Part shown: one piece after another, positions 6,890-7,619 of the stretch
How the letters are laid out: the number at the start of each line of letters is the position of its first letter
Numbering within the stretch: the stretch's first letter is position 1
Assembly: GCA_946402595.1 (NCBI GenBank)
Contig: CAMIWY010000061.1
Span: forward strand, 1-7,619
Length of the DNA stretch: 7,619 bases
Source: an uncultured Clostridia bacterium
Lineage (GTDB): Bacteria; Bacillota; Clostridia; Peptostreptococcales; Anaerovoracaceae
Direction of reading: 5' to 3'
Translations under genes and position numbers: made by a program
The notes under the pieces: model-generated
Databases searched by the model: none
What the model saw: only the letters and a program-made list of their open reading frames with translations
Told to the model about the DNA's origin: nothing

Positions 6890-6917
6890 AAAGAGACCGC
6901 CGAAGCGGTCTCTTTTT
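6890..6917. terminator. Intrinsic terminator downstream of gdhA
   Basis: AAGAGACCGC (6891-6900) pairs with GCGGTCTCTT (6905-6914) around a 4-nt loop, with A6890-T6915 as a further pair. Read on the minus strand the loop is C-UUCG-G, an exceptionally stable tetraloop, followed by TTTGTTTT, so it fits as the gdhA terminator about 50 nt after its stop. On the plus strand the stem runs into TTTTT (6913-6917), so it may also back up the element just upstream. Confidence 0.85.
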
Positions 6918-6950
6918 AGGTTTGATTATAAAGAGTCAAACGAGTTCCCG

Positions 6951-6966
6951 ATAATCTTTCGATTAT
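6951..6966 (-). other. Small GNRA-loop hairpin over the gdhA stop codon
   Basis: On the minus strand ATAATC-GAAA-GATTAT forms a 6-bp, mostly A-U stem with a GAAA tetraloop, and the gdhA stop TAA (6965-6963) lies in its first arm. The stem is weak, so this may be chance. A second weak hairpin, GTTTGA (6920-6925) with TCAAAC (6936-6941), lies between it and the terminator. Confidence 0.3.
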
Positions 6967-7619
6967 ACAAGACCCTGAGCCATCATAGCCTCAGCAACTC
7001 TCTCGAATCCAGCGATGTTAGCACCCTGTACCAGAGCGTTCTTGTTGCCATAGTACTTCTCACCAGCATTAGCACATGCATTGTAGATGTTCTTCATGAT
7101 CTGGTGGAGCTGTGCATAAACGTCCTCGTGCTGGAATACTGTGTGACCAGCGTTCTGTCCCATCTCGATGCAGGAGCAAGCAACGCCGCCAGCGTTAGCA
7201 GCCTTAGCAGGACCAACTGCGATGCAGTTATCCATGAGATACTTAAGAGCGTCGTTAGTTGTAGGCATGTTAGCGCCTTCGCAATAGAACTTGCAGCCGC
7301 CCTCAACGATCTGCTTAGCATGCTCCATGTGAACGTCGTTCTGCATAGCGCATGGGATGAACATGTCAACCTTGCATCCTGTATCCTGGAATACGCCCCA
7401 AGGCTTCTTGCCAGGGAAGAATGTAGCTTCTGGGAACTTCTCAGCATAAGGTGCGCAGATGTTCTTTCCGGAGCCTCTGAGCTCGAGGAGGTAAGCAACC
7501 TTCTCGTCTGTGCTGATTCCTTCTGGGTCATAGATGTATCCGTCTGGTCCGGAGATTGTTACGAGCTTAGCGCCGAGTCTCTGGAGCTGCCATGCAGTAC
7601 CCCAGGATACGTTACCGAA
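6963..7619 (-). CDS. gdhA: Glutamate dehydrogenase, C-terminal half (5' end outside window)
   Basis: Glutamate dehydrogenase interconverts glutamate with 2-oxoglutarate and ammonia using NAD(P). The frame is open to the window edge and gives 218 codons plus TAA, about half of the usual 445-450 residues; the catalytic lysines and aspartate of the N-terminal domain lie outside. What remains is the nucleotide-binding domain. It starts at FGNVSWG (part of the Rossmann glycine loop), then TISGPDGYIYDPEG (21-34 of the fragment), PCAMQND, EGANMPTT, KAANAGGVACS with the conserved serine that contacts substrate, and ends GANIAGFERVAEAMMAQGLV. Phe1 and Pro25 correspond to the Clostridium symbiosum positions linked to NAD preference, so NAD use is plausible though NADP cannot be excluded. 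The segment GQNAGHTVFQHEDV departs from the common SQNSxRxxW consensus. Its coding is biased to AGA for Arg and GCT/GCA for Ala, as in a strongly expressed gene. A UUCG-loop terminator follows. Confidence 0.95.
   Translation of the reverse strand, partial: FGNVSWGTAWQLQRLGAKLVTISGPDGYIYDPEGISTDEKVAYLLELRGSGKNICAPYAEKFPEATFFPGKKPWGVFQDTGCKVDMFIPCAMQNDVHMEHAKQIVEGGCKFYCEGANMPTTNDALKYLMDNCIAVGPAKAANAGGVACSCIEMGQNAGHTVFQHEDVYAQLHQIMKNIYNACANAGEKYYGNKNALVQGANIAGFERVAEAMMAQGLV

Noticed and set aside
6764..6919. A 51-codon open frame starting with ATG inside the large hairpin and running through the next terminator (Arg-rich product)
   Set aside because: Its codons are dictated by the inverted repeats, there is no real ribosome binding site (only an A/G-rich run), and it ends inside the T-tract of a terminator. 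No protein family is recognisable.
7094..7531. A 145-codon minus-strand frame in the gdhA region
   Set aside because: It is the same strand as gdhA in a shifted frame; its Ser/Leu/Thr-rich product is what the gdhA codon bias yields, while the gdhA frame has conserved motifs throughout.

Overview
The window looks like ordinary chromosome of an anaerobic Bacillota (Clostridia-type) bacterium of moderate G+C. This rests on an AddA-type recombination nuclease rather than RecB, a type II dehydroquinase, a cofactor-independent phosphoglycerate mutase, a glutamate dehydrogenase that resembles the Clostridium symbiosum enzyme as I remember it, and purine-rich Shine-Dalgarno sites. The taxonomic call is an inference and goes no deeper than that. 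I see no insertion sequence, phage gene, CRISPR array, tRNA or rRNA.

Layout, left to right. (1) 1-709, plus strand: the 3' end of a shikimate kinase gene (aroK) runs 29 nt into aroQ (type II 3-dehydroquinate dehydratase), a translationally coupled piece of a shikimate pathway operon. (2) 710-811: convergent intergenic region with a strong two-way terminator hairpin, set inside an inverted repeat of an ACAAGTA motif. (3) 812-2326, minus strand: a complete gpmI for lower glycolysis. (4) 2327-2444: divergent control region with a good extended -10 box facing each way. (5) 2445-6080, plus strand: a complete addA (helicase-nuclease subunit for double-strand break repair) with no ribosome binding site; its putative promoter puts the transcript start on the A of the ATG. 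(6) 6111-6737, plus strand: a flavodoxin-fold flavin reductase with a compact four-cysteine motif of the iron-sulfur flavoprotein type, 30 nt after addA and probably on the same transcript. (7) 6738-6962: convergent intergenic region holding a roughly 100-nt element with a 17-bp perfect outer stem, a conventional terminator, and a small hairpin over the gdhA stop codon. (8) 6963-7619, minus strand: the C-terminal half of glutamate dehydrogenase, cut by the window end.

The genes are housekeeping functions (aromatic amino acid precursors, glycolysis, DNA repair, redox, nitrogen assimilation or glutamate catabolism) in short alternating transcription units, not one pathway. No new multi-gene system is evident. 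The points most worth a second look are the structured element at 6759-6858, the apparently leaderless addA that lacks an adjacent addB, and the Cys motif of the flavoprotein next to it.
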